From Avibacterium gallinarum (GTDB taxonomy: Bacteria; Pseudomonadota; Gammaproteobacteria; Enterobacterales; Pasteurellaceae), in the NCBI RefSeq assembly GCF_002921135.1, contig NZ_PQVJ01000006.1, positions 62,001-126,000 on the forward strand: a stretch of 64,000 bases of DNA. The letters are read 5' to 3'. A program made the position numbers and the translations under genes. The notes under the pieces are model-generated. The model saw nothing but the letters and a program-made list of their open reading frames with translations, searched no databases and was not told the origin of the DNA. Of the stretch, positions 40,167 through 50,345 are shown piece by piece. Within the stretch, counting starts at the first letter, position 1; each line of letters starts with the position of its first letter.

Positions 40167-41474
40167 TTAATCTAAATGGGCTTCAAAGGCGATTTTTTCA
40201 CCATTGAGCTTCTTTAACATTGAAGCGGTAACTAGCACGACACCGCCGCTACTCACTCTAAAACGTTTGCTATCCAGTTCTAAATCCACACCAATTTGCA
40301 TTCCATCTGGAATCACACTATGGCGATCGATGATACAGCGTTTGAGCGTACAATTTTTACCAATAGTTACTTGCGGTAGCACCACACTGTGATCCACCAA
40401 TGAACCCTCTTGCACGGTAACGCGATCAAATAGAACAGAATAGCTAATGGACGCATCGGTAATCACGCAACCACCTGAAATCAAACAGTTATCTACTGGT
40501 TTAATGTCTGATTTGCTATAAAAGAATTTTGACGGGTAAGTTTGCGTTGGGTTACCACGAATTGGCCAGCGCTGATCATAAATATCCAACTGTGGATTTT
40601 CAGAAACCAAGTCAATGTTGGATTGCCAGAAACTGTCCAATGTTCCCACATCACGCCAGTAAATTTCGCCATCGGTGTTGCGTCCCATACAAGAACGGCT
40701 AAATGGGTGGGCATAAAGCGTGCCTTCTTCTAAACATTTTGGCAACACATCTTTACCGAAATCGTGGGAAGTGTAAGGAGTGTTCACTTCACGCTCTAAA
40801 ATATCGTAAAGGTAATCGGCGTTAAACACATAAATCCCCATCGAAGCTAAGGATACGTTAGGTTTGCCTGCCATTGCTGGGGGATCTTTCGGTTTTTCCA
40901 CAAAGGCTTTTACTTTAAGATTTTCGTCCACTGCCATTACACCAAATTCGCAGGCTTTTTCTCGCTCTACTTCAATACAGCCCACCGTACATTTTGCATT
41001 GCTAGAAACGTGATCGAGCAACATTTGGCTGTAATCTTGTTTGTAGATGTGATCGCCTGCCAAAATCAGAATGTATTTCGGGCAGTAATGATCGCGAATA
41101 ATCGCCATATTTTGATACACCGCATCTGCCGTGCCACGATACCAAGTGGAATCATCAATTTGCTGACGCGCTGGGAGCATATCAATGAACTCACCCCGCT
41201 CTTGCGGTAAAAATGACCAACCTTTTTGCAAATGGCGTAATAAAGAATGTGCCGCATATTGGGTAACCACACCAATATGGTTTAGCCCTGAGTTAATACA
41301 GTTGGATAAGGCAAAATCAATAATTCGTCTGTTGCCGCCAAAATAAAGTGCCGGTTTTGCGCGTTTATCTGTTAGCTCATAAAGTCTTGAGCCACGTCCC
41401 CCTGCTAAAATTAACACCAAGGTATCTTTCACAAGATCATATTTATTTGGTGATTTTGATATACTGTTGCTCAT
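40167..41474 (-). CDS. glgC: Glucose-1-phosphate adenylyltransferase
   Basis: GlgC makes ADP-glucose, the committed and usually allosterically controlled step of glycogen synthesis. The 435-aa protein has the nucleotidyltransferase start LILAGGRGSRLYELTDKRAKPALYFGG. It also has GWSFLPQERGEF, WYRGTADAVYQN, ILAGDHIYKQDY and VEKPKDPPAM, followed by the left-handed beta-helix C-terminus. GAGGAAAATGC precedes the ATG. Confidence 0.97.
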   Translation of the reverse strand: MSNSISKSPNKYDLVKDTLVLILAGGRGSRLYELTDKRAKPALYFGGNRRIIDFALSNCINSGLNHIGVVTQYAAHSLLRHLQKGWSFLPQERGEFIDMLPARQQIDDSTWYRGTADAVYQNMAIIRDHYCPKYILILAGDHIYKQDYSQMLLDHVSSNAKCTVGCIEVEREKACEFGVMAVDENLKVKAFVEKPKDPPAMAGKPNVSLASMGIYVFNADYLYDILEREVNTPYTSHDFGKDVLPKCLEEGTLYAHPFSRSCMGRNTDGEIYWRDVGTLDSFWQSNIDLVSENPQLDIYDQRWPIRGNPTQTYPSKFFYSKSDIKPVDNCLISGGCVITDASISYSVLFDRVTVQEGSLVDHSVVLPQVTIGKNCTLKRCIIDRHSVIPDGMQIGVDLELDSKRFRVSSGGVVLVTASMLKKLNGEKIAFEAHLD

Positions 41475-41489
41475 TGCATTTTCCTCGCA

Positions 41490-43523
41490 TTAATTTATTG
41501 ATTGCTCAATAGTCATTTCCTTTTTTCTCGTGCAACATACGAATGCGAGATCATTTACAGCCCATCGATTTCCTTGCATTTGTACCGATGCACCGCTATA
41601 CACAACTTCCCATTTCCCATCTGGCAACAAGAATGTTTGTAATTCTGCTTTTGCATTGATTAAAAGTAACCAATCTTCATCTAATTGAATTTGTATTGCT
41701 TTGCTATGGGGATTGTGCCAATCTTCCACACGCATTAATTCCCCTTGTGGATTGCGCCATTGCACATTGTCATCTGTCCACCATTGATCCCGTTGTAGGC
41801 TTGGGATCGTTTTACGCAATGCAATAAATTGTTTTACCGCTTCAAATAAGTGCGGTTGAAATTCCTGCCAATTTAACCAAGTGATTTCGTTATCTTGGCA
41901 ATAGGCGTTATTGTTGCCTTGTTGGCTATGCCCAAATTCATCACCAGCTAGCAGCATTGGCGTGCCATTGGCTAACAATAAACAGCCTAGCAAGCCACAA
42001 GCGCTTAGAAAGCGTTGATATTTCACGTCATCAGGGATATTTTCCACGCCCTCTATGCCGTGGTTATAACTATAATTTTCATTACGCCCATCACGGTTTT
42101 GCTCGCCATTGGCAAGATTATGTTTTTCGTTATAACTGGTGAGATCGCACAGGGTAAAGCCATCGTGCGCCGTGATAAAATTCACCGAATTATGCGGCTT
42201 GCGATCGCCATTTTGATAAATGTCGCTTGAACCTGCGAAACGTTGCGCAAAACCGCCTAATTCACCACTTTTCCACAGCCAAAAACGGCACATATCATCA
42301 CGGAAACGATCGTTCCATTCGGCAAAATAGCTCGGGAAATTGCCTACTTGATAGCCCCCCTCGCCAATGTCCCAAGGTTCTGCAATAAATTTACAGTGCT
42401 GTAAACGTGGCTCTTGCGCGATTTCTGCAAACAACTGTGCCTGTGGGTTAAAGTCTGGGGTTTCTCTGCCTAACACTGTGGCAAGATCAAAACGAAAACC
42501 ATCAATATGGCATTCTTCTACCCAATAAATTAAGCAATCCAACACCCAACGGCGAGTAATATCATTGGCTAAATTTAAGGTATTGCCGCAGCCTGTGGCG
42601 TTTAGATATTCCCCTTGTGGGTTTTGCCAATAGTAAGTCCGATCATCAATTCCACGCTGGCTAAAGGTTGGAAAATGTTTTTCTGATTCCATACTGTGGT
42701 TGAATACCACATCTAAAATCACTTCAATGCCCGCTTGGTGAAGTGCGCGAACCATTGTTTTAAATTCGCTTAATGGCGTTGTGCCTGTCTGCCCTGACCA
42801 ATATTCCGATTCCACCGCAAACATTGCTAAAGGGCTGTATCCCCAATAATTGGCTAAGCCTTTTTCCTGTAAATGGGGTTCATCAAGGTGATAATTTATG
42901 GGCAAAATTTCCACCGCACTTATGCCAAGTTCTTTTAAATAGGCGATCATTGTGGGGTGCGCTAAACCCGCATAAGTGCCACGAATGGCTTCAGGCAAAT
43001 CTTCTCTCAGTTGCGTGAAACCTTTAACGTGCAATTCATAAATAATGGTTTCTGCCCAAGGTGTGGCTAAGGGTTTATCACCTTGCCAATCAAACGCTTC
43101 GCTTTCCAATACGGCTTTTGGGGCAAGATGCGCGTTATCTCTCAGATCACTAAGCAAAAACCATTGCCGTTTTTCATCGCTACTTAAATCTGGCTTGCCG
43201 ATGACAGCTTTGGCATAAGGATCAAGCATTAATTTTTGTGGGTTGCACAATGCGCCGTCTTTTCCTGTAATACGAAAGCCATATTGCGTGCCATAAGGCA
43301 AATCGCCCACCCACAAATGCCAAACATCATCGCTTTGGTACATTTCCAGTGGCAATTCTTGTCCATCAAAAAATAAACATAATTTGACGTTTTCTGCGCA
43401 GGAAGAAAATAAGGCAAAATTCCACCCCACTTTTTTCTCACCTGAATCATATTGCAAAATTTCAACGCTACTTCCTAAGGGATAAGGCTTTCCTACCGCC
43501 GTGCTGATCATTGTGCTATCCAT
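41490..43523 (-). CDS. glgX: Glycogen debranching enzyme
   Basis: GlgX hydrolyses alpha-1,6 branches of phosphorylase limit dextrin. The 677-aa GH13 protein has an N-terminal CBM48-like domain (PLGSSVEILQYDSGEKKVGWNFALFSS). The catalytic blocks are VILDVVFNHS, HIDGFRFDLATVLGRE (Asp nucleophile), FIAEPWDIG (Glu) and FITAHDGFTLCDLTSYNEKHN. The 15-bp gap to glgC and 13-bp gap to glgB fit one operon. Confidence 0.95.
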   Translation of the reverse strand: MDSTMISTAVGKPYPLGSSVEILQYDSGEKKVGWNFALFSSCAENVKLCLFFDGQELPLEMYQSDDVWHLWVGDLPYGTQYGFRITGKDGALCNPQKLMLDPYAKAVIGKPDLSSDEKRQWFLLSDLRDNAHLAPKAVLESEAFDWQGDKPLATPWAETIIYELHVKGFTQLREDLPEAIRGTYAGLAHPTMIAYLKELGISAVEILPINYHLDEPHLQEKGLANYWGYSPLAMFAVESEYWSGQTGTTPLSEFKTMVRALHQAGIEVILDVVFNHSMESEKHFPTFSQRGIDDRTYYWQNPQGEYLNATGCGNTLNLANDITRRWVLDCLIYWVEECHIDGFRFDLATVLGRETPDFNPQAQLFAEIAQEPRLQHCKFIAEPWDIGEGGYQVGNFPSYFAEWNDRFRDDMCRFWLWKSGELGGFAQRFAGSSDIYQNGDRKPHNSVNFITAHDGFTLCDLTSYNEKHNLANGEQNRDGRNENYSYNHGIEGVENIPDDVKYQRFLSACGLLGCLLLANGTPMLLAGDEFGHSQQGNNNAYCQDNEITWLNWQEFQPHLFEAVKQFIALRKTIPSLQRDQWWTDDNVQWRNPQGELMRVEDWHNPHSKAIQIQLDEDWLLLINAKAELQTFLLPDGKWEVVYSGASVQMQGNRWAVNDLAFVCCTRKKEMTIEQSIN

Positions 43524-43536
43524 TTATCCGTTTTAC

Positions 43537-45900
43537 TTATGCTTTTTTCTTCGTGGCTTTTTTGCTTTTAGCTGTATTGGCTTTCGTTACGCTTGCCGCT
43601 TTTTCAGTTTTCGCTGTTTTCGCCTTTTGCCCTTTTTCTGCTGCGTCCGTTTTTTCAGCTTTTTTCACTTTTTCTGCTTTTGTACTTTGCGCTTTTTTTG
43701 TACTTTTTGCAGGCTTTTTCCATTTTAAATAAATGGTTGCCAATGGCGGAATGGTTACGGAAATAGAATGATCTTTATCGTGGCTTGGAATTTCTTCACT
43801 CACCACTTCCCCTTGGTTGCCCACGTTAGAACCTTGGTAGAAATAAGAATCCGTATTAAGAATTTCTTCATACACGCCTGCTTCATTCACGCCAAAGCGA
43901 TAATCATAACGTGGCACTGGCGTGAAGTTACTGATCACAATAATGCGCTCATCATCGCGGCTGCAACGCTCAAACACGAACACAGAATTTTGATAATCGT
44001 CCACCACAAGCCAATTAAAGCCTTTTGGATCGCAATCTAATTGGTATAGCGCAGGGTGATTTTGATAAGTGCGGTTTAAATCTCGCACTAAATTTAATAC
44101 GCCTTTATGCCAGCCACCGCCAATACTTTCATCAAGCAAGAACCAATCTAGGCTTTCTTGATAATTCCATTCACGTCCTTGCGCAAATTCGTTGCCCATA
44201 AAGAGCAATTTTTTACCTGGATAGCCCCACATATAGCCATAATAAGCACGCAAATTAGCAAATTGTTGCCACGCATCACCCGGCATTTTTCCGATCAGTG
44301 AGCCTTTGCCGTGTACGACTTCATCGTGAGAAAGTGGCAACACAAAGTTTTCGCTATATTGATACATCATTCCAAAGGTCATTTGATCGTGATGATGTTG
44401 GCGATAAATCGGATCTCTTTTCATATAGGCAAGGGTGTCGTTCATCCAGCCCATATTCCATTTGAAGTGGAAACCTAAACCGCCGTCTTGCGGTGGGTGG
44501 GTAACGCCAGCAAAGGACGTGGATTCTTCCGCAATGGTAATTGCCCCCGCATTTTCCGTACCAAGGACATAATTGGTATGTTTTAAAAACTCAATGGCTT
44601 CTAAATTTTCACGGCCGCCATATTGATTTGGAATCCACTCGCCGTCTGAGCGGCTGTAATCGCGGTAAATCATTGATGCCACTGCATCGACACGCAAGCC
44701 ATCTAAACCAAAGCGTTCAAGCCAATATAACGCATTGCCTGATAAGAAGTTTTTTACTTCGTGGCGGCCGTAGTTATAAATTAAGGTATTCCAATCTTGA
44801 TGATAGCCCTCTCTTGGATCGGCGTGTTCATACAACGCCGTACCGTCAAAGGCTACCAAACCGTGAGTATCACTTGGGAAATGCCCTGGCACCCAATCTA
44901 AAATCACATTAATGCCAGCTTCGTGGGCTTTATCGACTAAGCGTTTAAAGCCTTCTGGTGTGCCAAAACGGCTGGTTGGCGAATAAAGTCCAATAGGCTG
45001 ATAGCCCCAAGATCCGTCAAATGGAAATTCCGATAAAGGCAGAAATTCAATATGGGTAAAGCCCATTTCTTTCACATAAGGAATAAGCTCGTCTGCAATT
45101 TGGTCATAATCTAGCCAGAAATTATTTTCCAGATTACGCCGCCAAGAACCTAAATGCACTTCATAAATAGAAATTGGCTGATCGAACTGGTTCGCTTTGC
45201 GGCGTTGTTCGGTCATTTCCACCACATCTGGCAATGGGCTAATTTGTGAAGCCGTATCAGGGCGAAGCTGTGAGCTAAAGGCATAAGGATCGGCTTTTAA
45301 GCGTAGCTGATCGTTGCAATCTAACACTTCAAACTTATACAGTTGTCCAAGCGCTGCTTTTGGCACAAATAATTCCCAAATCCCACTGGACGCGTGAAAA
45401 CGCATTGGGTGGCGGCGACCGTCCCAATAGTTGAAATCGCCCACCACAGAAACTCGTTTCGCATTCGGCGCCCATAAACGGAAATTCACGCCCGACACGC
45501 CTTCACATTCCATAAAATGCGCACCGAGAATTTCATAAGGACGTAAATGAGAACCTTCTGCCAACAACCAATTATCTAGCTCTTGAATCATTGGGTGGAA
45601 GCGATAAGGATCTTCAATAATTTGTGGTTCATTGCCCCAATAAACTTCAAGCTGATACGCAAAAAAACTGCGTGTATCAGGCACTACACCGGCGAAAAAA
45701 CCACGTTCATCAAGACAATCTAATTCGCACACCTTTTGCTGATTTTCTTTATTAACAATCACGACTCTATCCGCATCAGGCAATAACACGCGGATTTCAA
45801 TGCCTTTTTCTGTTTCGTGCATACCTAACACGGAAAACGGATCGGAATGTGTGCCGTTGAAAAACGCATTAATGGTTTCTTGTGGAAGGAATTTATTCAT
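43537..45900 (-). CDS. glgB: Glycogen branching enzyme with a lysine/alanine-rich C-terminal tail
   Basis: GlgB makes alpha-1,6 branches. The 787-aa protein has the N1 and CBM48 domains ([44 protein letters not shown]) and the GH13 blocks [31 protein letters not shown] (Asp), TIAEESTSF (Glu) and [12 protein letters not shown]. The ordinary enzyme would end near LATIYLKW at about residue 727, as in E. coli (728 aa). Here 60 extra residues follow, 22 Lys and 14 Ala, ending SKKATKKKA (43540-43719). The tail looks like histone H1 or other nucleic-acid-binding tails. Nothing suggests a frameshift. Confidence 0.96.
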   Translation of the reverse strand: MNKFLPQETINAFFNGTHSDPFSVLGMHETEKGIEIRVLLPDADRVVIVNKENQQKVCELDCLDERGFFAGVVPDTRSFFAYQLEVYWGNEPQIIEDPYRFHPMIQELDNWLLAEGSHLRPYEILGAHFMECEGVSGVNFRLWAPNAKRVSVVGDFNYWDGRRHPMRFHASSGIWELFVPKAALGQLYKFEVLDCNDQLRLKADPYAFSSQLRPDTASQISPLPDVVEMTEQRRKANQFDQPISIYEVHLGSWRRNLENNFWLDYDQIADELIPYVKEMGFTHIEFLPLSEFPFDGSWGYQPIGLYSPTSRFGTPEGFKRLVDKAHEAGINVILDWVPGHFPSDTHGLVAFDGTALYEHADPREGYHQDWNTLIYNYGRHEVKNFLSGNALYWLERFGLDGLRVDAVASMIYRDYSRSDGEWIPNQYGGRENLEAIEFLKHTNYVLGTENAGAITIAEESTSFAGVTHPPQDGGLGFHFKWNMGWMNDTLAYMKRDPIYRQHHHDQMTFGMMYQYSENFVLPLSHDEVVHGKGSLIGKMPGDAWQQFANLRAYYGYMWGYPGKKLLFMGNEFAQGREWNYQESLDWFLLDESIGGGWHKGVLNLVRDLNRTYQNHPALYQLDCDPKGFNWLVVDDYQNSVFVFERCSRDDERIIVISNFTPVPRYDYRFGVNEAGVYEEILNTDSYFYQGSNVGNQGEVVSEEIPSHDKDHSISVTIPPLATIYLKWKKPAKSTKKAQSTKAEKVKKAEKTDAAEKGQKAKTAKTEKAASVTKANTAKSKKATKKKA

Positions 45901-45909
45901 ATAAACCTC

Positions 45910-48015
45910 TTATCGCAGACGCGCTTGGTTAATTTCGGTTAAAAGTGCGGTGATTTTTTCGTCAGAAAAGATTTCTTCAATGGAACGATATAATCTCATT
46001 CGCCAATTTGGATATTCCAATGACGTCCCTGGTAAATTGAAGGAAATTTCTTGCTCCAATAAATTTTCTAACTGTACGCCAATGAGCTTGGTTTGGCTTT
46101 CTGCCAAATAAAGATGAATCACCCGCATTAAGTTTTGGTGCATTGCCATACTGAGCGCATCGCCCCAGTAATCATCAGGTAAATATTGATCGCGGTGCAG
46201 ACTATTGAGTAAGGCCTGTTTGTCAATGACACGCTGATCATATTTCTGTTTCAACACGTCTCCTTGTAACACGCCAAGTTGGGCGAAAAGTTCCAAATCG
46301 CGGCAATGCCAAAAGCTACTTAAAGACGGAACATCGTGCGTGCCAATAGTGGCAAAGGCGTTAATTGGGAAAGCGTGCTTATCAGGATATTGCAAATTAC
46401 GTTGTTCAAAATACAGCACAAAATAGGAAAAAATCTGAAATTCATTTAATTTCCACCGCACTTCATCAGGCACAGTGCCTAAATCCTCGCCCACTACAAG
46501 ACATTGATTACGCTGGCTCTCAATGGCTAAAATTGCCATTAATTCAGCAAAAGGATAATGCACGTAAAGCCCATCTGCGGCAGTTTTTTCAGGGGGAATA
46601 AGCCATAAGCGGAACAGTCCCATAATGTGATCAATGCGCAGCACACCAAAATGCTGCATATTGGCACGCAATAATTCAATAAAAGGCTGAAAACCGCGAG
46701 CTTTTAACTCAGTCGGATTATAAGGCGGAATATTCCAATTTTGCCCCACTGGGCCAAGTGGATCAGGCGGAGCGCCCACAGAAGCATCAACGCAATAAAG
46801 CGCAGGATCAGCCCATACATCCGCACTGCCCCTTGAGCTGCTTACGGCTAAATCGCCATAGATACCTAAGCGCATTCCTTTCGCTTGGCATAAGGTTTGC
46901 AGATGATTGAGCTGTTCTTGCGCCAGCCATTGTAGCCAGCAATAAAACATCACTTGGTCTTTGTGCTGACGGATTAATTTATCCCGTTGTTTATCATTAA
47001 GTTGTTGATATTGTTGCCAACCCAGCCAACCAATTTGATTTTCTTGCTCAATGGCTTGATGGTAACTTTGGCGATCCAACCATTCAAATAAGCCTTGATA
47101 TAACAAGCCTCTGCCCTGTTGTTTAACAAAATCCGCAAAGGCTTTTTGTCGTTGCTGCATTTTTGCCGCACGGCTACGTTGGAAATAAGCATAAAGTTTC
47201 TCAAGTACGGTGAATTTTAGCTGCGTAATTTCCGTATAATTCACTTGCTCTGCTTGGCGTAACACCGCAAGTTGCTGTTGAATATTCTCTTGATTCAGCC
47301 AATTTTGCACGGATTTACACAATTTATATTCTGGCAGCTGGTCAATGGCAAGGTAAAGCCAATTCAAATAGCGTCTTGATGCTGAACTATAAGGACTTGC
47401 CCATTCAGGCACGGCGGAATACATTGCGTGTAAGGGGTTAATCCCGATAAATTCTGCCCCATATATCACGCCCTGTTCCACCAAATAAGCCAAATCAGCA
47501 AAATCCCCAATCCCCCAATTTCGTGCTGAACGTAAACTATAAAGCTGAACATTCAAGCCCCACGCTTTTTGCTGTTGAAAAATCGCAGGTTGATAGGCGG
47601 TTTTCGGGCTAACGAAAAGGCGAACGTGGTAATTTCTTTCGCGGCTGGAAAGCTGTAAAAGATAATAGCCAAAAGGCTGCGCAGGAAAAGAAAGTTGATG
47701 ATTAGAAAAGGAAAGTGGTGTTACAGACTGATGTTGTTCATTAAATAAGGTAACTTGAAGAATATGGCTGTCGAGATTTAACCGTGCAATATCATAAACA
47801 ATGGTTTCTCCCTCCCGCGCCACAAAAACATCATCAAATTGCACCGCACTTTTATTCTCTATGTCCTCTGGATTTTCTCGCTGTAAGGAAAGCAGCTCAA
47901 TAAAATACGCCAAACTCTCTGGATTGGCATAAATCAAATTGCCGTTAATATCATAATGAGAAATGGCAATGCCTAATTTCTCAGCCTTTGCTTGAAGTGT
48001 TGCGCTAATATCCAT
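45910..48015 (-). CDS. malQ: 4-alpha-glucanotransferase (amylomaltase)
   Basis: MalQ transfers maltodextrin segments between glucans. From the ATG at 48015 it is 701 aa, close to E. coli MalQ. GH77 markers are WGIGDFADLAYLVEQG, FIGINPLHAMY, EWASPYSSASRRYLNWLYLAID, LGIYGDLAVSSSRGSADVWADP, VLRIDHIMGLFRLWLIPP, CLVVGEDLGTVPDEVR and FATIGTHDVPSLSSFWHCRD. An ATG 54 bp further upstream has no ribosome site. It leads the glycogen operon, tying dextrin use to glycogen turnover. Confidence 0.95.
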   Translation of the reverse strand: MDISATLQAKAEKLGIAISHYDINGNLIYANPESLAYFIELLSLQRENPEDIENKSAVQFDDVFVAREGETIVYDIARLNLDSHILQVTLFNEQHQSVTPLSFSNHQLSFPAQPFGYYLLQLSSRERNYHVRLFVSPKTAYQPAIFQQQKAWGLNVQLYSLRSARNWGIGDFADLAYLVEQGVIYGAEFIGINPLHAMYSAVPEWASPYSSASRRYLNWLYLAIDQLPEYKLCKSVQNWLNQENIQQQLAVLRQAEQVNYTEITQLKFTVLEKLYAYFQRSRAAKMQQRQKAFADFVKQQGRGLLYQGLFEWLDRQSYHQAIEQENQIGWLGWQQYQQLNDKQRDKLIRQHKDQVMFYCWLQWLAQEQLNHLQTLCQAKGMRLGIYGDLAVSSSRGSADVWADPALYCVDASVGAPPDPLGPVGQNWNIPPYNPTELKARGFQPFIELLRANMQHFGVLRIDHIMGLFRLWLIPPEKTAADGLYVHYPFAELMAILAIESQRNQCLVVGEDLGTVPDEVRWKLNEFQIFSYFVLYFEQRNLQYPDKHAFPINAFATIGTHDVPSLSSFWHCRDLELFAQLGVLQGDVLKQKYDQRVIDKQALLNSLHRDQYLPDDYWGDALSMAMHQNLMRVIHLYLAESQTKLIGVQLENLLEQEISFNLPGTSLEYPNWRMRLYRSIEEIFSDEKITALLTEINQARLR

Positions 48016-48055
48016 ATGCTTTTCCAACAACCATAAATACTGGAGAATTAACTTC

Positions 48056-48118
48056 ATTCTACAAATCAATGAGTTAAAAGCAAACGGTTTCCTTTAAATT
48101 CGTGATCTTCGTCAAATA
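48056..48118 (-). promoter_or_regulatory. Candidate CRP-dependent promoter of malQ-glgBXCAP
   Basis: On the minus strand TTTGCT, 17-bp spacer and TAGAAT (48056-48061) form a promoter with a poor -35. A CRP-like site CGTGA-TCTTCG-TCAAA (8 of 10 core bases) is centred at about 48108. That is roughly 60 bp upstream of the predicted start, the usual class I distance. It would place the operon under cAMP-CRP control. Confidence 0.5.
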
Positions 48119-48152
48119 AAGATTTTTTCTTTTAAAGACAAAAATTTGCTAA

Positions 48153-48181
48153 TTGACAGAGATATTGCCAATTTCTAGAAT
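48153..48181 (+). promoter_or_regulatory. Promoter of the DUF805 gene
   Basis: Consensus TTGACA, exactly 17 bp, TAGAAT, about 35 bp before the start codon at 48216. Confidence 0.75.
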
Positions 48182-48215
48182 AATTAAATTTTTCAAGGAA
48201 AATTAAAGGATAAAA

Positions 48216-48602
48216 ATGAACTGGTATTTGTATGTACTAAAAAATTATGCGCAATTTAATGGGCGCGCAAGACGTAAAGAATTTTGGTGGTTTACTGCGG
48301 TTGATTTTTTATTGTATGTAATTTTAGGTTTACTCGATGTTGTTTTGCTTAATAACGATTTTGGATTTAGTGGCGTTTATGGACTTGCGACCTTAATCCC
48401 CTCTTTAGCGGTGAGAGTAAGACGATTACACGATACCGATCGCTCTGGCTGGTGGTTATTAATTGGCTTTATCCCTGTAATCGGTTTTATTGTGCTATTC
48501 GTCTTTGCTTGTTTAGACGGAACACAGGGGAGAAATCGTTTTGGCGAAGATCCTAAAAATCCAATGAATGAGCAACTCACTCACGCTAAATTCACTATCT
48601 AG
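48216..48602 (+). CDS. DUF805 inner-membrane protein
   Basis: A 128-aa membrane protein of the DUF805 (YhaH/YhaI-like) family. Markers are YAQFNGRARRKEFWWFTAVDFLLYVIL, SLAVRVRRLHDTDRSGWWLLIGFIPVIGFIVLFVFACLDGTQGRNRFGEDP. Three to four membrane segments are seen. The function is unknown. GGAAAATTAAAGGA precedes the ATG. It stands alone between divergent malQ and a USS terminator. Confidence 0.9.
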   Translation: MNWYLYVLKNYAQFNGRARRKEFWWFTAVDFLLYVILGLLDVVLLNNDFGFSGVYGLATLIPSLAVRVRRLHDTDRSGWWLLIGFIPVIGFIVLFVFACLDGTQGRNRFGEDPKNPMNEQLTHAKFTI

Positions 48603-48613
48603 AAAATATATAG

Positions 48614-48644
48614 AAAAAGTGCGGTAAAAATTACCGCACTTTTT
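48614..48644. terminator. Bidirectional USS-dyad terminator
   Basis: AAAAAGTGCGGTAA / TTACCGCACTTTTT, a perfect 14-bp stem with loop AAA, between convergent genes. Confidence 0.88.
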
Positions 48645-48653
48645 TATTTATCT

Positions 48654-49094
48654 TTACTCATCATCAATCACAAACTCAAACCAATCAATCACATCTTTTT
48701 CGTGAATGCCGTTTTCAATAGGAATATGCGCGAGCTTTACGCTATTGGGATCGCCAGAAATTAACGGATGCCAATCAAACAGCGGTTTATTTTCATATAA
48801 TAACCGATAGGCACAGGTGGCTGGCAGCCAATGGAAATCTGGCAAATTCTTTTTGGTGAGTTTGGTGCAATCTGGTTCAAGTTGAAAACGTTGCGCGTAA
48901 TTACCGCACTTCGCGGTGTCTAAATTAAGCAAATTGCAGGCAATGCGAGTGAAATACAGCTTTTTGCGTCGCCCACGCCCCTCAATAAATTTACGATAAC
49001 AGCATTTGCCGCAACCATCGCACAGAGCTTCCCATTCTGCTTCATTCATTTCTAACAGCGATTTATGCTGCCAAAAGTTTTTTTCTAATTGCAT
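48654..49094 (-). CDS. YcgN-type cysteine-cluster protein (UPF0260)
   Basis: A 146-aa protein with WQHKSLLEMNEAEWEALCDGCGKCC, the UPF0260/YcgN signature. Cysteines 25, 28, 31 and 32 belong to a putative metal or Fe-S site, and further cysteines follow. FHWLPATCAYRLLYENKPLFDWHPLISGD is the conserved C-terminal block. Function unknown. The ATG at 49094 fits the family N-terminus; a TTG ten codons upstream is possible but neither has a good ribosome site. The stretch IEGRGRRKKLYF is more basic than in E. coli. Confidence 0.85.
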   Translation of the reverse strand: MQLEKNFWQHKSLLEMNEAEWEALCDGCGKCCYRKFIEGRGRRKKLYFTRIACNLLNLDTAKCGNYAQRFQLEPDCTKLTKKNLPDFHWLPATCAYRLLYENKPLFDWHPLISGDPNSVKLAHIPIENGIHEKDVIDWFEFVIDDE

Positions 49095-49205
49095 TGTTAT
49101 TTGTTTTGTTGCTGATTTCTTCAAAATTGTGTTGAATTATAACAATCCTCACGTTTTTTTCCTATGCAAGCCAATGTTAAACTGATAAAAATCCATCGAC
49201 ATTCA

Positions 49206-49232
49206 TTGACTTTTCCCCCACTAGCCTATACT
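49206..49232 (+). promoter_or_regulatory. Candidate promoter of the yccA-like gene
   Basis: TTGACT and TATACT, but with a short 15-bp spacer. Confidence 0.4.
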
Positions 49233-49270
49233 TTATAGCCTTGATTTTTATATTAATAACAGGAGCATTT

Positions 49271-49933
49271 ATGCAATCTCGTTTAATCGTTGAAGACAGC
49301 CGTCAAGAATCGGTGTTGGCCACCAACAAGGTGTTACGCAACACTTATTTCTTATTGGCGTTAACCTTAACTTTTTCTGCGGTTGTTGCTTATGTGGCAA
49401 TGACATTAAATGTTGCCCCATTACATTTTGGTGTGTTATTGGTGGGCTTTTATGGCTTATTATTTTTAAATAGCGCCTTAGAAAACAGTGCGTGGGGGAT
49501 TCTTTCCACTTTCGCTTTAACTGGTTTTATTGGTTATTCTTTAGGACCAGTATTAAATATGTATATTGGCGCAGGTTTAGGTGATTTAATCGCTCTTGCC
49601 CTTGGCGGCACGGCAGCAGTGTTCTTTGCCTGTTCTTTCTATGTCCTCAGCACGAAAAAAGATATGTCATTCCTTTCTGGTATGATGTTTACCTTGTTTA
49701 TCGTGCTTGTGGTAGGAATGATCGCCAGCTTCTTCTTTAAAATGCCAGCATTCTATGTGGCGTTAAGCTCATTATTTATCGTGTTCTCTAGTATGGGCAT
49801 TTTATATCAAACCAGCAGCATCATTCACGGCGGCGAAACTAACTATATTCGCGCAACAGTAAGCCTTTATGTGTCTATTTATAATATCTTTGTGAGTTTA
49901 TTAAACTTGCTTGGTATTTTACGCAATGATTAA
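49271..49933 (+). CDS. Bax inhibitor-1/YccA family membrane protein
   Basis: A 220-aa protein with seven hydrophobic segments and the family C-terminus [24 protein letters not shown]. coli YccA of this family is a substrate and modulator of the FtsH protease. AGGAG before 49271 sets the start. tusE follows, as yccA and tusE (yccK) are neighbours in E. coli, supporting orthology to yccA. Confidence 0.9.
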   Translation: MQSRLIVEDSRQESVLATNKVLRNTYFLLALTLTFSAVVAYVAMTLNVAPLHFGVLLVGFYGLLFLNSALENSAWGILSTFALTGFIGYSLGPVLNMYIGAGLGDLIALALGGTAAVFFACSFYVLSTKKDMSFLSGMMFTLFIVLVVGMIASFFFKMPAFYVALSSLFIVFSSMGILYQTSSIIHGGETNYIRATVSLYVSIYNIFVSLLNLLGILRND

Positions 49934-49958
49934 TTATTGCTTTAATTGGTAAATTCAG

Positions 49959-49981
49959 CGCCCCTTTTTAGGGGCGTTTTT
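49959..49981 (+). terminator. Terminator of the yccA-like gene
   Basis: CGCCCC-TTTTTA-GGGGCG followed by TTTTT. Confidence 0.88.
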
Positions 49982-50013
49982 GTATAATTAAACAGATGAA
50001 TAAGGAAACAAAA

Positions 50014-50343
50014 ATGCTCAATATTAACGATACGATTATTGAAACCGATAACGAAGGCTATTTGTTGGATTTAACGCAATGGACGCCTGAAGTCGCACTG
50101 GCTATTGCAGAAAAGGAAGGGCTGAGCTTAACCGAAGCTCATTGGGAAGTGATTCATTTTGTGCGTGATTTTTATCAGGAATACAACACTTCACCAGCGA
50201 TCAGAATGTTGGTGAAAGCAATGGCACAAAAATTAGGTGAAGATAAGGGCAACAGCCGTTATTTACAACGTTTATTCCCAGAAGGGCCAGCCAAGCAAGC
50301 CACAAAACTGGCAGGGTTACCAAAACCAGCAAAATGTCTATAA
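50014..50343 (+). CDS. tusE: Sulfurtransferase TusE
   Basis: TusE (DsrC family) takes sulfur from TusBCD and hands it to MnmA for 2-thiouridine in tRNA. The 109-aa length equals E. coli TusE. The conserved penultimate Cys108 (PKPAKCL) is the sulfur carrier. [32 protein letters not shown] is the family core. AAGGAAAC before 50014 sets the start; an ATG 18 bp upstream overlaps the ribosome site. Confidence 0.95.
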   Translation: MLNINDTIIETDNEGYLLDLTQWTPEVALAIAEKEGLSLTEAHWEVIHFVRDFYQEYNTSPAIRMLVKAMAQKLGEDKGNSRYLQRLFPEGPAKQATKLAGLPKPAKCL

Positions 50344-50345
50344 CT

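Noticed and set aside
43501-43732. Two short plus-strand frames rich in Phe and Cys
   Set aside because: They are the antisense of the lysine/alanine-rich tail of GlgB (AAA codons read as TTT), not real genes.
48082-48090. AAACGGTTT before malQ as a LacI-type or MalT operator
   Set aside because: It is short, overlaps the predicted -35, and matches neither the MalT box nor a full LacI-family operator.
49095-49124. TTG start for the YcgN-like protein
   Set aside because: The ATG at 49094 matches the family N-terminus; the TTG has no better ribosome site.
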